64,000 nucleotides of DNA from JBFMDN01 sp040753915. Lineage in GTDB: Bacteria > Desulfobacterota > Desulfomonilia > Desulfomonilales > Desulfomonilaceae. Made by a program: the position numbers and the translations under genes. The stretch lies in contig JBFMDN010000028.1 in the NCBI GenBank assembly GCA_040753915.1, forward strand, positions 1 to 64,000. Direction: 5' to 3'. Under the pieces are notes generated by a model that worked only from the letters and a program-made list of their open reading frames with translations, was not told where the DNA came from and searched no databases. This document shows positions 1 through 8,511 of the stretch, piece after piece; within the stretch, counting starts at the first letter, position 1, and each line of letters begins with the position of its first letter.

Positions 1-708
1 GAAAGGAAGGAGCCCTTGTGCCATAATCACGTCACCTCGTTGGTGATAGAATCGTTTTCACAAAAGCATTCTATCTTCTTGATCTCTCAAGAACAACGAG
101 GTTTTTCACTTTTTTTGACCCGCGATCTAGGCCACAGTTGTAGGGGCAGGTTTCAGAAAATGTCTCAAAACTCGCGACACACCAAAACTCGTAGCACGAT
201 TGAGCGTCGATGCGTGGAATGGCACCCTCACCCCAACCCTCTCCCTCTGGGAGAGGGAGCCGGAAGAATCCCCTCTCCCCCGCTTCGGGGGAGAGGGTCA
301 GGGTGAGGGGGTGTGCCACGATTATCACGGACTGCCGGCTTTTGAGACGCTTTCTTCAAACCTGCCCTGTATTGAGACACGCTCTGAACCCGCGCTGCCC
401 TACAAGAAGCTGGCGTAAATACGTACCCATGTTTCCGGGCCTTCGGAGCCTGCACAGGGGCATGCAGTCCTCGATACGGCAGACAGACGATCGTGAAGCA
501 CCGGAATTGCCGTATCACGACGAGGGTAGACAAGAAAAGGCCCTTAGTGACCAGTGTTGCCATCGTGTCAGTGGAGATCGGCCTGTAGGGGTGCTTCGAG
601 AAGCGGCCCGATTTCGGGCTCACGAACAGCGCCTCCAGTAACGTCTCTTGATTCAGGCATACTGCCCGATTGTGAGACAGTTTCTCACCCCCTTGCGAGC
701 CTGCCTCA
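1..708. repeat. Non-coding start of window with a CCCTCACCC-type dispersed repeat
   Basis: No convincing gene lies here. Positions about 127-410 hold a GC-rich repeat built of imperfect palindromes: a CCCTCACCCC arm, a CTCTCCCTCTGGGAGAG hairpin, a second CCCCTCTCCC hairpin and a GGGTGAGGGGG arm. They are flanked by a gagacag/tttgagac motif. The same layout recurs at about 14341-14600 and in altered form at 41430-41660. Open frames across it encode low-complexity Pro-Leu-Gly-Glu peptides and are not believable proteins. Whether the element is mobile is unknown; no transposase is nearby. Confidence 0.7.
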
Positions 709-1815
709 TCATTCCGGAGACTTGCCGATAACAACGTCTATGGTTTGATTTTGATTTCCTCGGATTACGGTCATTTTGAGGACGTCGCCCGGCTTCGCGC
801 CAGCAACTATCTGAGAGAGATGGCGACCGTTGCGGACCGGATGTCCGTCGGCCTCGAGTATTATGTCCCCCTTACGCAATCCGGAATTATAGGCTGGAGT
901 CGAGCTGAGGACTTCATCTACAACGGTGCCGCGTTGAGACCCAAGTCCCAATTCTCGTGCCTGCTCGCTGGTCACATCATCAACGTAAATCCCGAGCCAA
1001 CCTCGTATCGGGAGATCCACGCTTCCCCTGGACTTGATTAATTCCCTAATATAATTGGCTGGAATCGAAAACCCGATTCCTCGGCCCGCCGCGATTATAG
1101 CAGTATTCACGCCGATGACCTCACCGGCCATGTTGAACAGAGGACCGCCGGAATTACCGGGATTTATGGATGCATCGGTTTGAATGAAATTGTCGTGAGC
1201 TCCCAGCCCTATGAAACGGCCCTTACCACTGACGATCCCCACGGTCACAGTCCTGCCCAACCCGAAAGGGTTTCCAACTGCCAAGACCCATTCTCCCACT
1301 TGAACGGAATCGGAATCGCCTATCTTGGCTCTAGAAACTTTCTGCGGGCTGTTAATCTTGATGAGAGCCAGGTCCACGTTCGGATGAATGGCCACGGGCT
1401 TGGCGGAAAACACCTTTCCCGAAGAGACCGTGACAAGGATTTTGCTCGCTCCCTCCACAACGTGGGCGTTGGTCACAATATGACCGTCTGAATCGCAGAA
1501 GAACCCGCTCCCCAAACTGTCTGTCTGGAATCGATCCCGCAGCCGATTTGGATCTTCACCTCTCCCCGGTCGAGATCGAAATAGAGGCGGCGGCGCAGTA
1601 GAGCTCTTTTGTACAATGTCACGCTCGATGGAAATATTCACAACCGCCGGAGTCAGCTCTCGGATGAGGTCTATCAAATCGGGACAGGCATTCTTGAGAG
1701 CACGCTTTGCAGCAACTTCGTTCCCCCATGCTGTGCAATTAAATCCCACGAGGCAGAGAATAGCCACAGTGAGGAAAAAGAGGGGGAGCCTCAAACGTTG
1801 AGCCGGACCGTCCAT
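709..1815 (-). CDS. HtrA/DegP-type periplasmic serine protease with one PDZ domain
   Basis: 368 residues. A hydrophobic segment at about 10-30 looks like a signal peptide or membrane anchor, so the protein probably works in the periplasm. The trypsin-like S1C domain shows the full triad: His118 in TNAHV, Asp148 in NVDLAL and Ser222 in GNSGGP. One PDZ domain follows (about 270-365, with the GWLGI start and the SGLRKGDIIL core). A single PDZ resembles DegS or short HtrA proteins rather than two-PDZ DegP. Known role of the family: degrading or sensing misfolded envelope proteins. It is transcribed alone; a candidate promoter lies at 1848-1876. It is not next to an RseA/RpoE pair, so a DegS role is not supported. 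Confidence 0.92.
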   Translation of the reverse strand: MDGPAQRLRLPLFFLTVAILCLVGFNCTAWGNEVAAKRALKNACPDLIDLIRELTPAVVNISIERDIVQKSSTAPPPLFRSRPGRGEDPNRLRDRFQTDSLGSGFFCDSDGHIVTNAHVVEGASKILVTVSSGKVFSAKPVAIHPNVDLALIKINSPQKVSRAKIGDSDSVQVGEWVLAVGNPFGLGRTVTVGIVSGKGRFIGLGAHDNFIQTDASINPGNSGGPLFNMAGEVIGVNTAIIAAGRGIGFSIPANYIRELIKSRGSVDLPIRGWLGIYVDDVTSEQARELGLGSQRGTVVDEVLSSTPAYNSGLRKGDIILEADGHPVRNGRHLSQIVAGAKPGDVLKMTVIRGNQNQTIDVVIGKSPE

Positions 1816-1847
1816 AGACCTGTCCTTCGGTTTGTAGTTTGGATCTC

Positions 1848-1876
1848 TCTCTATCAGCGTAAATCCGGCGTGTCAA
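1848..1876 (-). promoter_or_regulatory. Candidate sigma-70 promoter for the HtrA-type gene
   Basis: On the minus strand a perfect TTGACA (1871-1876) is separated by 17 bases from a weak -10, TAGAGA (1848-1853). The expected start of transcription lies about 25 bases upstream of the protease start codon. The -10 match is poor, so confidence is limited. Confidence 0.4.
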
Positions 1877-1961
1877 CCGAAAGATCGGTCCATTCCCGCT
1901 GCCGTGAGTCATTGAATATGCGCGTCATTCATGATGGTGTTTGCACGAGTTTCTGTGCGCG

Positions 1962-2813
1962 TCATTTGCCCAAGGTGAGCAACAGCTCTCGTACAACCTT
2001 CGCGGCCGTAATGCTCCCGACATCCGAAGGATCAAGGCCCGGATTCAATTCTACCACGTCCGCGCCTATCAAAGGCACAGATTTTAGCACGGGAAGGAGA
2101 CGCTGAAAATCCTCGTAAAACCATCCCCCTGGCTCAGGATTTCCTGTAGCGGGAAAGCAAGCGGGATCCAGAACATCAAGATCTACGGACAGATACACTG
2201 GCGCCCCTGCGATTTTCCTCCTCAGGTTCTTTTCCGAGCCAGCCATCCATTGGAGCAGAGTGTGATGCTGACGCATCCAAGCAAACTCTTCCCGGGTTCC
2301 AGAGCGAATTCCCAGTTGAATCAGTCGGTTCGGTCCTATTATTTCACTAACCCGCCTCATCACCGTGGCATGATTCGTACGATTCCCTTCGTACGAGTCA
2401 CGCAGATCGCTGTGAGCATCGAGATGCAGTACCACAAAGTTCTGTACTCTTTCAGCGAGTGCTTGGACGATTGGAAGTGTAATCGTATGCTCCCCTCCCA
2501 GGCAAAGAGGCAGTCCTCCGAGTCCTAGAATATGGGCGACCGTCTCTTTGATGCTTTGTAATGCTTCGTCCACGGCGCACCCAGCTAGATCCACGTCCCC
2601 GACATCCGCGAATGGAAAATCCTCGAGGTCCTCGTCCAAGAAGGGGGAATACGTTTCTATCGAATCGGAAACCATGCGAATCCGACAGGGGGAGTCCCCC
2701 GTTCCTGACCGAAAGGTAGCCGTCATGTCGAGGGGACAGCCCAACAATGCGGGCTTTCCGGGAAGCACTATCGAAGAAGCGGACCCGAGAAACGGGGCAG
2801 CATTTGCCGTCAC
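1962..2813 (-). CDS. speB: Agmatinase-type ureohydrolase
   Basis: 283 residues, typical length for the arginase/agmatinase family. All signature metal-binding motifs are present: His109 in GGEHT, Asp132-His134-Asp136 in DAHSD, and the later SVDLDVLDP pair of aspartates, so a binuclear Mn site should form. The expected reaction is agmatine to putrescine plus urea in polyamine synthesis. The family also holds arginases, guanidinobutyrases and guanidinases, and substrate cannot be read from sequence alone. Starts at GTG with GGAG six bases upstream. No other polyamine gene is adjacent; a spermidine-synthase-like membrane protein lies 27 kb away. Confidence 0.88.
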   Translation of the reverse strand: MTANAAPFLGSASSIVLPGKPALLGCPLDMTATFRSGTGDSPCRIRMVSDSIETYSPFLDEDLEDFPFADVGDVDLAGCAVDEALQSIKETVAHILGLGGLPLCLGGEHTITLPIVQALAERVQNFVVLHLDAHSDLRDSYEGNRTNHATVMRRVSEIIGPNRLIQLGIRSGTREEFAWMRQHHTLLQWMAGSEKNLRRKIAGAPVYLSVDLDVLDPACFPATGNPEPGGWFYEDFQRLLPVLKSVPLIGADVVELNPGLDPSDVGSITAAKVVRELLLTLGK

Positions 2814-2888
2814 ACCACTCTCCTTCCAAACACGTTTTTTTCGTTTACGCTTGCAGCCAAGCCCTATATTCTGTTTCTAACACGGAAT

Positions 2889-3089
2889 TCACGGGACCAG
2901 AATCCCCATGGGTCCTCTCGAGTCTTCCGGCATTTCTACGGTTCTCTGATAGTGATAGAAACGGGTCTTGTACCACACGTTAGGGAGGTCGTATACTGCC
3001 ACACACTGAATATGCGCGACATTAATCCCGGTTGGATACACGTTGAGAAATGCTTCAATTAGAGCCCAACTTGCCTTCAATTGCTGCAA
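2889..3089 (-). CDS. Possible small protein, unknown
   Basis: A 66-codon frame starting at TTG overlaps the last 35 bases of the upstream gene (3055-3651) in another frame. The tail is rich in aromatic residues (YKTRFYHYQ) and does not look like repeat-derived noise. No clear ribosome-binding site and no recognisable domain. It could be a translationally coupled small gene or chance. Confidence 0.25.
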   Translation of the reverse strand: MQQLKASWALIEAFLNVYPTGINVAHIQCVAVYDLPNVWYKTRFYHYQRTVEMPEDSRGPMGILVP

Positions 3090-3651
3090 GTCGACGGTCT
3101 ATGGAATCGAGCCGCTTCAGTATTCTCTCGATCAGAAACACGTGCTTCGGTGCTTCCTTTGGTTCGGGGGCATCTCCCGGAGCGGATTCCATACTATCGT
3201 CTTCGGGAGGCATCTCTAATTCGCCGACATCGGAGAGGAGAGTCTCACGTTGAGGCTGGGCTTCGACCGCTTGCGTTGTCGGGTATTCCACGGGCGCCTG
3301 TGCGACTTGCTGAGGTTCAGCTTCTGCGGGTGGAGGCTCTTCGGCCGTTTCCTGTTGTTCCGCAGCGAGAGATCTCACTATTTCCGAGGGTGGAAGGTCT
3401 TCCTGGGAAGGCCCTCTCGCGCTAACCTCCTGCTCCTGCTGCTGCGGCTGTCTTGGGGTAAGCGCGGTTCCCTTGAAGAAATCGTTGAATTCTTCCTTGG
3501 TTATATCACCGCTACGATAGAGCGGTAATAGCATTATGGCCAATTCTTCATCAGAGGTTCTGAATCTCTTTATGATCTCTGACTTCATCGTTCCCCCCAG
3601 GATAAGCTCCATCAATTCCTGAGGGCTGGTCTGATCTTTTAGCTTGGCCAT
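3055..3651 (-). CDS. Hypothetical protein with acidic Pro/Gln/Glu-rich centre and C-terminal coiled coil
   Basis: 198 residues, family not recognised. Residues 1-65 form a compact, mostly helical region. Residues about 66-165 are low-complexity, rich in Pro, Gln and Glu, and likely disordered. The last 30 residues (ILKRLDSIDRRLAAIEGKL) show a heptad pattern expected of a short coiled coil, so the protein may be oligomeric. Cytoplasmic by the absence of a signal peptide. GAGGAG sits eight bases before the ATG, and an excellent promoter lies at 3722-3750, so expression is well supported. Confidence 0.75.
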   Translation of the reverse strand: MAKLKDQTSPQELMELILGGTMKSEIIKRFRTSDEELAIMLLPLYRSGDITKEEFNDFFKGTALTPRQPQQQEQEVSARGPSQEDLPPSEIVRSLAAEQQETAEEPPPAEAEPQQVAQAPVEYPTTQAVEAQPQRETLLSDVGELEMPPEDDSMESAPGDAPEPKEAPKHVFLIERILKRLDSIDRRLAAIEGKLGSN

Positions 3652-3721
3652 GATATATTCTCCTCAAGGCTATGAGGCTGTTGCATAATCTTCCGGTTTG
3701 CAGAACCTTCTTGAAGTGCTA

Positions 3722-3750
3722 ATTATAGTAATTAAATCGTTGAACATCAA
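3722..3750 (-). promoter_or_regulatory. Strong sigma-70 promoter for the 3055-3651 gene
   Basis: On the minus strand TTGATG (3745-3750), a 17-base AT-rich spacer and a perfect TATAAT (3722-3727). The start codon is about 70 bases downstream. Confidence 0.7.
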
Positions 3751-3795
3751 GCAAAAACCGTGTATGGACGTATCCGCCTACGCATTCGAGGACAA

Positions 3796-3828
3796 TCCCC
3801 CTTGGCCCTTTCTCTGAAAAAAGGGGGA
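3796..3828. repeat. Short inverted repeat in divergent intergenic region
   Basis: TCCCCCTT (3796-3803) and its exact complement AAGGGGGA (3821-3828) flank a 17-base loop. It lies between divergent genes and is not followed by a T run, so it is more like a small dispersed palindrome than a terminator. Confidence 0.4.
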
Positions 3829-3914
3829 AAGTAGCGACGCCCTGTGGAAATGCTCAAAGGTTGGAGAAATTGGGAGCAAATCCAAAAAGGGCAGCCAAAT
3901 CCGAGGAGGAATCC

Positions 3915-4658
3915 ATGATTTCGGGTACGTATCGGGCCATCATTTCATCCGATTGGAGTGAATGCCTATCGCCAAACGGACCTTTCGATCCAATTTCATT
4001 TCTCTACCCAGATCTCAAGTCCGATCTTGCCAGAGTCTTTAGCCAGTACACCGGCAACCTCATTTCGCTCGACGGAGCGATTTCACAAATCAAGACGATA
4101 TTGCCTGCACCTCTTACCAGCGACCAGATGGACGAGTACCTCGAGGCCGCGTTTCAGACATACCTCGGCGTTCCCGATTTAATTCAGTGGTGCCTCGATC
4201 GAGACATTCTGTTCATGATAAATTCCACCGGCACCCACGGCTACTTTGAGAGAGCCCAGGCCAAGGGGCTCCTTCCCGTCGTGCCAGTGGTCTCTGCCAA
4301 TCCTCTGGTTATGTTCAATGCAGACAAACAGCGATATTTCGTCAACGAAATCGAAGACAAACCCAAGAACACCGAGGCGGTTCTTCGATCGCTAAATCTT
4401 CCGCCGGCGAAGCTTGTCGTCATCGGCGACAGCGGGGGGGATGGTCCCCATTTTCACTGGGCAGCTCAAATTGGAGGACATCCGATAGCTTCCATGGCTA
4501 AGCACTCTCTCGTCCAATATTGTGCGGATAGAAGCGTGGTCATTCCTTCGTACTTTGGCCTTAGATACGGGCCGGGAGAATCGAGGGATATAGCCGAAGA
4601 AATGAAGATCGATTTCCGAGATCTGAAAGAGATCCTCCTGGGACTCCTCGGACTGTAA
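3915..4658 (+). CDS. HAD-superfamily-like hydrolase with atypical motif I
   Basis: 247 residues from the ATG at 3915, chosen because GAGGAGGA stands four bases before it; an upstream in-frame ATG at 3861 lacks such a site. Features match the haloacid dehalogenase fold: motif I near residue 10 (SSDWSECL), motif II Thr/Ser in MINSTGT, and a C-terminal acidic motif IV in GDSGGDGPHF. In standard HAD phosphatases motif I is DxD; here the second Asp is Ser. The general acid is therefore missing, which may mean altered chemistry or no phosphatase activity. Substrate unknown. It precedes a secreted hypothetical gene and tmk on the same strand. Confidence 0.7.
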   Translation: MISGTYRAIISSDWSECLSPNGPFDPISFLYPDLKSDLARVFSQYTGNLISLDGAISQIKTILPAPLTSDQMDEYLEAAFQTYLGVPDLIQWCLDRDILFMINSTGTHGYFERAQAKGLLPVVPVVSANPLVMFNADKQRYFVNEIEDKPKNTEAVLRSLNLPPAKLVVIGDSGGDGPHFHWAAQIGGHPIASMAKHSLVQYCADRSVVIPSYFGLRYGPGESRDIAEEMKIDFRDLKEILLGLLGL

Positions 4659-4713
4659 TTCTCAACACCAATCTGCATCAGAGAGCGATCTCTTGAACAG
4701 AAGGTCGAACGCC

Positions 4714-5169
4714 ATGAGACTGATTGTCACCACATGTGCCGTCCTGTTCTTGATAGTACAGGGCGGTAGCCTCGTCGCCGGGGAATTCGGTTTGGCGGAA
4801 AATGCCTTGGGTGAGTACCGAGCCATACGCTACGAAAACGTGTACACGAAGGTCCCTACCTCCGGAAAACTCGTTTCCATCAGGATTACCGATAACGGGA
4901 CCATGTACTACATCTGTCGAGAAGAGAATGGCTTCGCTGTCTATCATCTGGAGATTCGACCGATCAAGGGGTACGAGGACAAGCTGAGAAAAGAGCTCAA
5001 GGACAAGAGCAGGCGGTGGGATACCTCAAATCCCGACGAATTGCTCCTGACCAAGGAACGTCTCGATCTGGAGTTACGAAGGAGGATTCACAGCTATTGC
5101 GAGGCGGTGTGGGTAAGGAACGAAATCCTGGTAGAACCGCCTGTGAAACCGGCCGAAGGTCAAAAATAG
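4714..5169 (+). CDS. Secreted hypothetical protein
   Basis: 151 residues from the ATG at 4714, preceded by AGAAGG. An earlier TTG at 4693 is possible but would push the signal peptide inward. Residues 1-22 (MRLIVTTCAVLFLIV...) form a clear signal peptide, so the product is exported. The mature part is charged, with a helical segment (about 85-130) rich in Lys, Arg and Glu. No domain recognised. It lies 55 bases after the HAD-like gene and about 120 bases before tmk, so the three may be co-transcribed. Confidence 0.7.
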   Translation: MRLIVTTCAVLFLIVQGGSLVAGEFGLAENALGEYRAIRYENVYTKVPTSGKLVSIRITDNGTMYYICREENGFAVYHLEIRPIKGYEDKLRKELKDKSRRWDTSNPDELLLTKERLDLELRRRIHSYCEAVWVRNEILVEPPVKPAEGQK

Positions 5170-5288
5170 CTTGCCTTCTGTTTACAGAGAGCACTGCGAG
5201 GACTAATCCTGCCATCTCCCTGTGTTGCACATCCCCTGCTGGAAGACGAGATGTGTTGCACCCATGCTCAGCCTGTGAGGACCTCTTT

Positions 5289-5930
5289 ATGAAGCATTCT
5301 CGATCCGGCACGGGCAACCCCGTGCCGAACCGTCCCCGTTTCATTGTTTTTGAAGGAATTGACGGCTCGGGAAAATCAACTCAGGCACGTCTGCTGGCGT
5401 ATCGATTTCGAGAAACTGGCATACCGGTGGTGCTCACTTCCGAACCGTCGGACGGCGTGGTGGGTAGCAAAATCAGAGCCTTGACCGTACGATTACCGCC
5501 TGAAGAGGAAGCCCACCTATTCACCGAGGACCGAAAGGACCATCTGAACAGGGTCATCATTCCGTCATTGAATCGGGGTGCAACAGTAATCTGCGATCGG
5601 TATGTTTATTCCTCGGTGGCATATCAAGGCGCCAGAGGGTTGGACCCGGACGAGATCATAGAGATCAATCGCTCTTTTGCCTTGTGGCCGGACGTAATTT
5701 TTCTGCTCGAGGTCTCCGTGGAAATAGCGCTCGCAAGAATCCACGGCAGCCGTCCCGACGGATTCACGCCATTCGAGACAGCCGCGGACCTGGAAAAAGT
5801 GGCCAAGATCTACGCCGAGCTCAGTGATCCCTCTATAGTGAGAATCCCTGGGGACGCTGCCCCTGAGGAGATTCACGCAAGAATAGTCTCAGAGCTCGAC
5901 CGATTGCTGGGGTCAGGTCTTGTTTCTTGA
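5289..5930 (+). CDS. tmk: Thymidylate kinase
   Basis: 213 residues. It phosphorylates dTMP to dTDP, an essential step for DNA synthesis. The P-loop EGIDGSGKST (22-31) is textbook, the DRY-x2-S motif (CDRYVYSS) is present, and the DVIFLLEV strand and following lid region (about 145-165) fit the family. The frame extends far upstream, but the ATG at 5289 gives the normal family length apart from a 17-residue N-terminal tail. The last six codons and the stop lie inside one arm of the 18-bp inverted repeat at 5913-6031, so the C-terminus has been shaped by that element. Confidence 0.93.
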   Translation: MKHSRSGTGNPVPNRPRFIVFEGIDGSGKSTQARLLAYRFRETGIPVVLTSEPSDGVVGSKIRALTVRLPPEEEAHLFTEDRKDHLNRVIIPSLNRGATVICDRYVYSSVAYQGARGLDPDEIIEINRSFALWPDVIFLLEVSVEIALARIHGSRPDGFTPFETAADLEKVAKIYAELSDPSIVRIPGDAAPEEIHARIVSELDRLLGSGLVS

Positions 5931-6031
5931 TCTTCCTATCACCGCTTAAACTCGCCTGATCGGTCCAGATTAGGCCGGTGGTCTATTGACAGACCATTGT
6001 TCTCATAGATTTGTCAAGAAACAAGACCTGA
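5913..6031. mobile_element. 119-bp MITE/REP-like element with 18-bp perfect terminal inverted repeats
   Basis: TCAGGTCTTGTTTCTTGA (5913-5930) and its exact reverse complement (6014-6031) bound a non-coding core. The core holds a smaller hairpin, TGGTCT-N6-AGACCA. The left arm ends tmk; the right arm stops 7 bases short of the 3' end of tRNA-Arg. The GGGGTCAGGTCTTG outer edge resembles ends I associate with REP-associated Y1 transposase elements; that link is from memory and unchecked. No target-site duplication is evident. It could alternatively act as a bidirectional terminator for the convergent tmk and tRNA genes. Confidence 0.5.
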
Positions 6032-6038
6032 GCCTTGT

Positions 6039-6115
6039 TGGTGCGCCCGAGACGATTCGAACGTCCGACCTCAACATCCGGAGTGTTGCGCTCTATCCTA
6101 CTGAGCTACGGGCGC
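6039..6115 (-). tRNA. tRNA-Arg (CCG anticodon)
   Basis: On the minus strand a 77-base cloverleaf: acceptor GCGCCCG pairing with CGGGCGC, D arm GCTC...GAGC, anticodon stem CAACA/TGTTG around loop CTCCGGA (anticodon CCG, reading CGG), TTCGAAT in the T loop, discriminator A and an encoded CCA. Confidence 0.95.
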
Positions 6116-6185
6116 TTTGGCTAGTCAACTGGTGGGATTTGAAGAGCGACAGATCGCTCCACGTGTTCGGTCCCACGACGGGACA

Positions 6186-6214
6186 AATGTACCCCATGAG
6201 CCCTCTACTGTCAA
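6186..6214 (-). promoter_or_regulatory. Candidate promoter for tRNA-Arg
   Basis: Minus strand: perfect TTGACA (6209-6214), 17-base spacer, TACATT (6186-6191). It lies about 70 bases upstream of the mature tRNA 5' end. Confidence 0.5.
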
Positions 6215-6285
6215 TGGTGGAATCCTCCGGTGAACCCGGCCGGTTGCAGTAGAAGAATTCCGGCATTATATCAAGCGTCATGGCT

Positions 6286-7200
6286 CTATTTTGCAGAGTC
6301 CTTCTCGTGTCTTTCCAGGAGCTCCTCCCATCTCCGATCGGTGAAGTCCTGGAGACGTTGAATTTGTTCTTCGGACATTTTTTCGAAGCGAGCCTGCCCC
6401 CTGACATAATCCCACACGGTCTTCTTACGACCCTTTTCTGCCATGCGGAGAGACTGAGACGTGAGCTGAAATTTTCCGTCACGTATTTCATACAACACCT
6501 GGACTCCCGAGTCCACAGCCAGTTTTCCGATTTTAATCAGGTCCTTATTGGGAAAACCCCAGCCTGGCGGACAAGGGGCGTGGACCTCGATGTATCTCGA
6601 GCCGGTAATTTCTTTGGCTGTGACAAATTTGTCGAATAGATCCAATGGAAAGGCTGGAGACGCTGTGGCTATGTATGGAATTTTGTGAGCTTCCACAATG
6701 CGAGCCATGTCTTTTTTCTGCTGTAGCTTGGCAAGTATCGGGGTAGTAGTGGTTATGGCACCTGCAGGGCTGGCGCTGGATCTCTGGGTTCCCGTATTCA
6801 TGTATCCTTCGTTATCATAACAAACGTAGATGAAATCGGTGCCCCGTTCCAAGGCCCCGGACAGTGCTTGGATCCCAATATCGTATGTTCCTCCGTCTCC
6901 TGCAAAGGCCACTACCGTGTAGCCCGTCTTTCCCGTAGCTTTCAACCCGGCTACAATTCCGGAAACGGATGCTCCTGTTGCCGCGAAGGGATTGTTTACA
7001 CACAGAACCTTGACGGGGGTCAGGGGATAAACGCCATGAAGCACCGTCATGCAGCTTGCAGGAACCGCTACGATCGCTTTGTCTTCGAGTGCCTTCAACG
7101 CATGTCTATAGGTAAGCATGAGACCACAGGCCGCGCATGAGCGCGTGCCGGGGAGGATGTACTCTTCCGACGGTAGTTGTCTGGCTGATTTCGTGGCCAT
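6286..7200 (-). CDS. porB: Pyruvate:ferredoxin oxidoreductase, beta subunit (TPP-binding)
   Basis: 304 residues. This is the thiamine-diphosphate subunit of the four-subunit 2-oxoacid:ferredoxin oxidoreductase. The TPP/Mg signature is clear: GDGG (101-104) followed by DNEGYMNTG (129-137). Conserved cysteines C22 and C25 (SCAACG), C50 and one in HAPCPPGW match those that hold the [4Fe-4S] cluster of PorB. The complex interconverts pyruvate plus CoA with acetyl-CoA, CO2 and reduced ferredoxin. It is last in the order porG-porD-porA-porB, 117 bases after porA. A 2-ketoisovalerate specificity cannot be excluded from sequence. Confidence 0.9.
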   Translation of the reverse strand: MATKSARQLPSEEYILPGTRSCAACGLMLTYRHALKALEDKAIVAVPASCMTVLHGVYPLTPVKVLCVNNPFAATGASVSGIVAGLKATGKTGYTVVAFAGDGGTYDIGIQALSGALERGTDFIYVCYDNEGYMNTGTQRSSASPAGAITTTTPILAKLQQKKDMARIVEAHKIPYIATASPAFPLDLFDKFVTAKEITGSRYIEVHAPCPPGWGFPNKDLIKIGKLAVDSGVQVLYEIRDGKFQLTSQSLRMAEKGRKKTVWDYVRGQARFEKMSEEQIQRLQDFTDRRWEELLERHEKDSAK

Positions 7201-7317
7201 TTCTGTCTTGTCCTAAATTCCTTTTAAGTTCCTGGTCGTAAAATCGCTCCATTTGAAAGGAGTCGCCATGTTCCGAGAGGGGTCGCTGCACAGACCATTC
7301 CGATCTTGCAACCCCTT

Positions 7318-8511
7318 TTATTCCCCGCGTATTTCCATCCAGCCGACGGAAGTTTTTCCCGTAATGGCTTCCATGGTCGTTTGTTCTATCTGTTCAGGCG
7401 TCACGTCGCGACCTCCGAGACCGGCCACGAAAGAAGAAACCTTGGGTCTCAGATCCGAATCGAAAAGGACGGCTCTGAGGTCACAGGAAAGGGCGCCAGC
7501 ATATCCGTAACTTATGTCCTTCTCGAACACGGTTACGGTCTCGACGTTAGCAAGTGCCTCCTGGAGCGCAGAAGCAGGAAACGGCCTATATGCCCTCACT
7601 CCTAGCACTCCGACTCTCAGCCCACGTTTGCGAAGTGCATCGGCTGCAACAGTGCTCTCCGATGCAAGTGAGCCCATGGTCACGATCGCGTGCTCTGCGT
7701 CAGACAAACGGTGACCCCAGGTAACACCACCCCACCGCCGACCGCTAATCTCCCCGAATTCTTCGTCGGCTCGGTCAATTATTTCGGCAGCCGCCAGAAT
7801 ATCTTGATGAAGTCGGTACCTCAGGTCCATGTATCCCGGCCGAATGTTCCCCTCCGGGTCTTGTCGCGGTTCGCTAAGGATCAGCGGATTCACGTTCATG
7901 TGCTGTCCTACCGAGATTTCGGGAAGCCCTGTAAACGGAGGCAAATAGAGGTCAACCTCCTCTTGTGAGGGAATTTCCACGGGCGTGCTCGCGTGGGATA
8001 GGACAAATCCATCGTAACAAACCATGATCGGAACATATACTTGTTCCGAGATCCTATAGGCTTGGATAATGGTATCAAGCACTTCCTGGCCGTTCCGGCA
8101 GTACAGTTGAATCCAGCCGGTGTCCCTTTGAGAAATGGAGTCCTGTTGGTCATTGAGAATGGTCCAGGGTGCCCCTACCCCTCTGTTTACGCAAGCCATG
8201 ACCACGGGAACGCGGCTACCAGCAGCCCAATGGAGCATTTCGTGCATGTACAGGAGTCCGTTGGCGCTGGTCGCGGTAAATACCCGGGCTCCCATCTGTG
8301 AAGCGGCTATTACAGCCGCCATCGCTGAATGCTCGCTCTCGACGGTCAAGTACTCTGCCTTGAGCTCTCCGCTTTCCACCAATTCTGCCAGAGCTTCGGT
8401 TACCGGAGTCTGAGGGGTTATGGGATATGCGGCCACTACTTGAACCCGGCAACGTGCTGCTGCCAGAGCCGCTGCTCTATTCGCCGTAATGATTCGTGCA
8501 TCTGTCATCAT
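7318..8511 (-). CDS. porA: Pyruvate:ferredoxin oxidoreductase, alpha subunit
   Basis: 397 residues from the first of two adjacent ATG codons, with AGGA just upstream; the open frame extends further but without a ribosome site. The YPITPQTP motif (29-36) and the ESEHSA and TSANGL segments are hallmarks of the PorA pyrimidine-binding and substrate-binding region. It pairs with PorB to form the active site. The YPITP start and gene order favour pyruvate as substrate, which would link acetyl-CoA from the CODH/ACS locus to central carbon. About 190 bases separate it from porD. Confidence 0.9.
   Translation of the reverse strand: MMTDARIITANRAAALAAARCRVQVVAAYPITPQTPVTEALAELVESGELKAEYLTVESEHSAMAAVIAASQMGARVFTATSANGLLYMHEMLHWAAGSRVPVVMACVNRGVGAPWTILNDQQDSISQRDTGWIQLYCRNGQEVLDTIIQAYRISEQVYVPIMVCYDGFVLSHASTPVEIPSQEEVDLYLPPFTGLPEISVGQHMNVNPLILSEPRQDPEGNIRPGYMDLRYRLHQDILAAAEIIDRADEEFGEISGRRWGGVTWGHRLSDAEHAIVTMGSLASESTVAADALRKRGLRVGVLGVRAYRPFPASALQEALANVETVTVFEKDISYGYAGALSCDLRAVLFDSDLRPKVSSFVAGLGGRDVTPEQIEQTTMEAITGKTSVGWMEIRGE

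Noticed and set aside
16..734. Several overlapping frames of 60-170 codons on both strands at the window start
   Set aside because: They translate the CCCTCACCC palindromic repeat into Pro-Leu-Gly-Glu low-complexity peptides; similar frames recur at the other repeat copies. No ribosome sites or domains.
2250..3425. Plus-strand frames opposite speB and the Pro/Gln-rich hypothetical gene
   Set aside because: Shadows of well-supported minus-strand genes, with composition explained by the opposite strand's codons.
5016..5288. N-terminal extension of the thymidylate kinase frame
   Set aside because: The extra 91 residues overlap the upstream gene and match nothing in the kinase family; the ATG at 5289 gives the right length.
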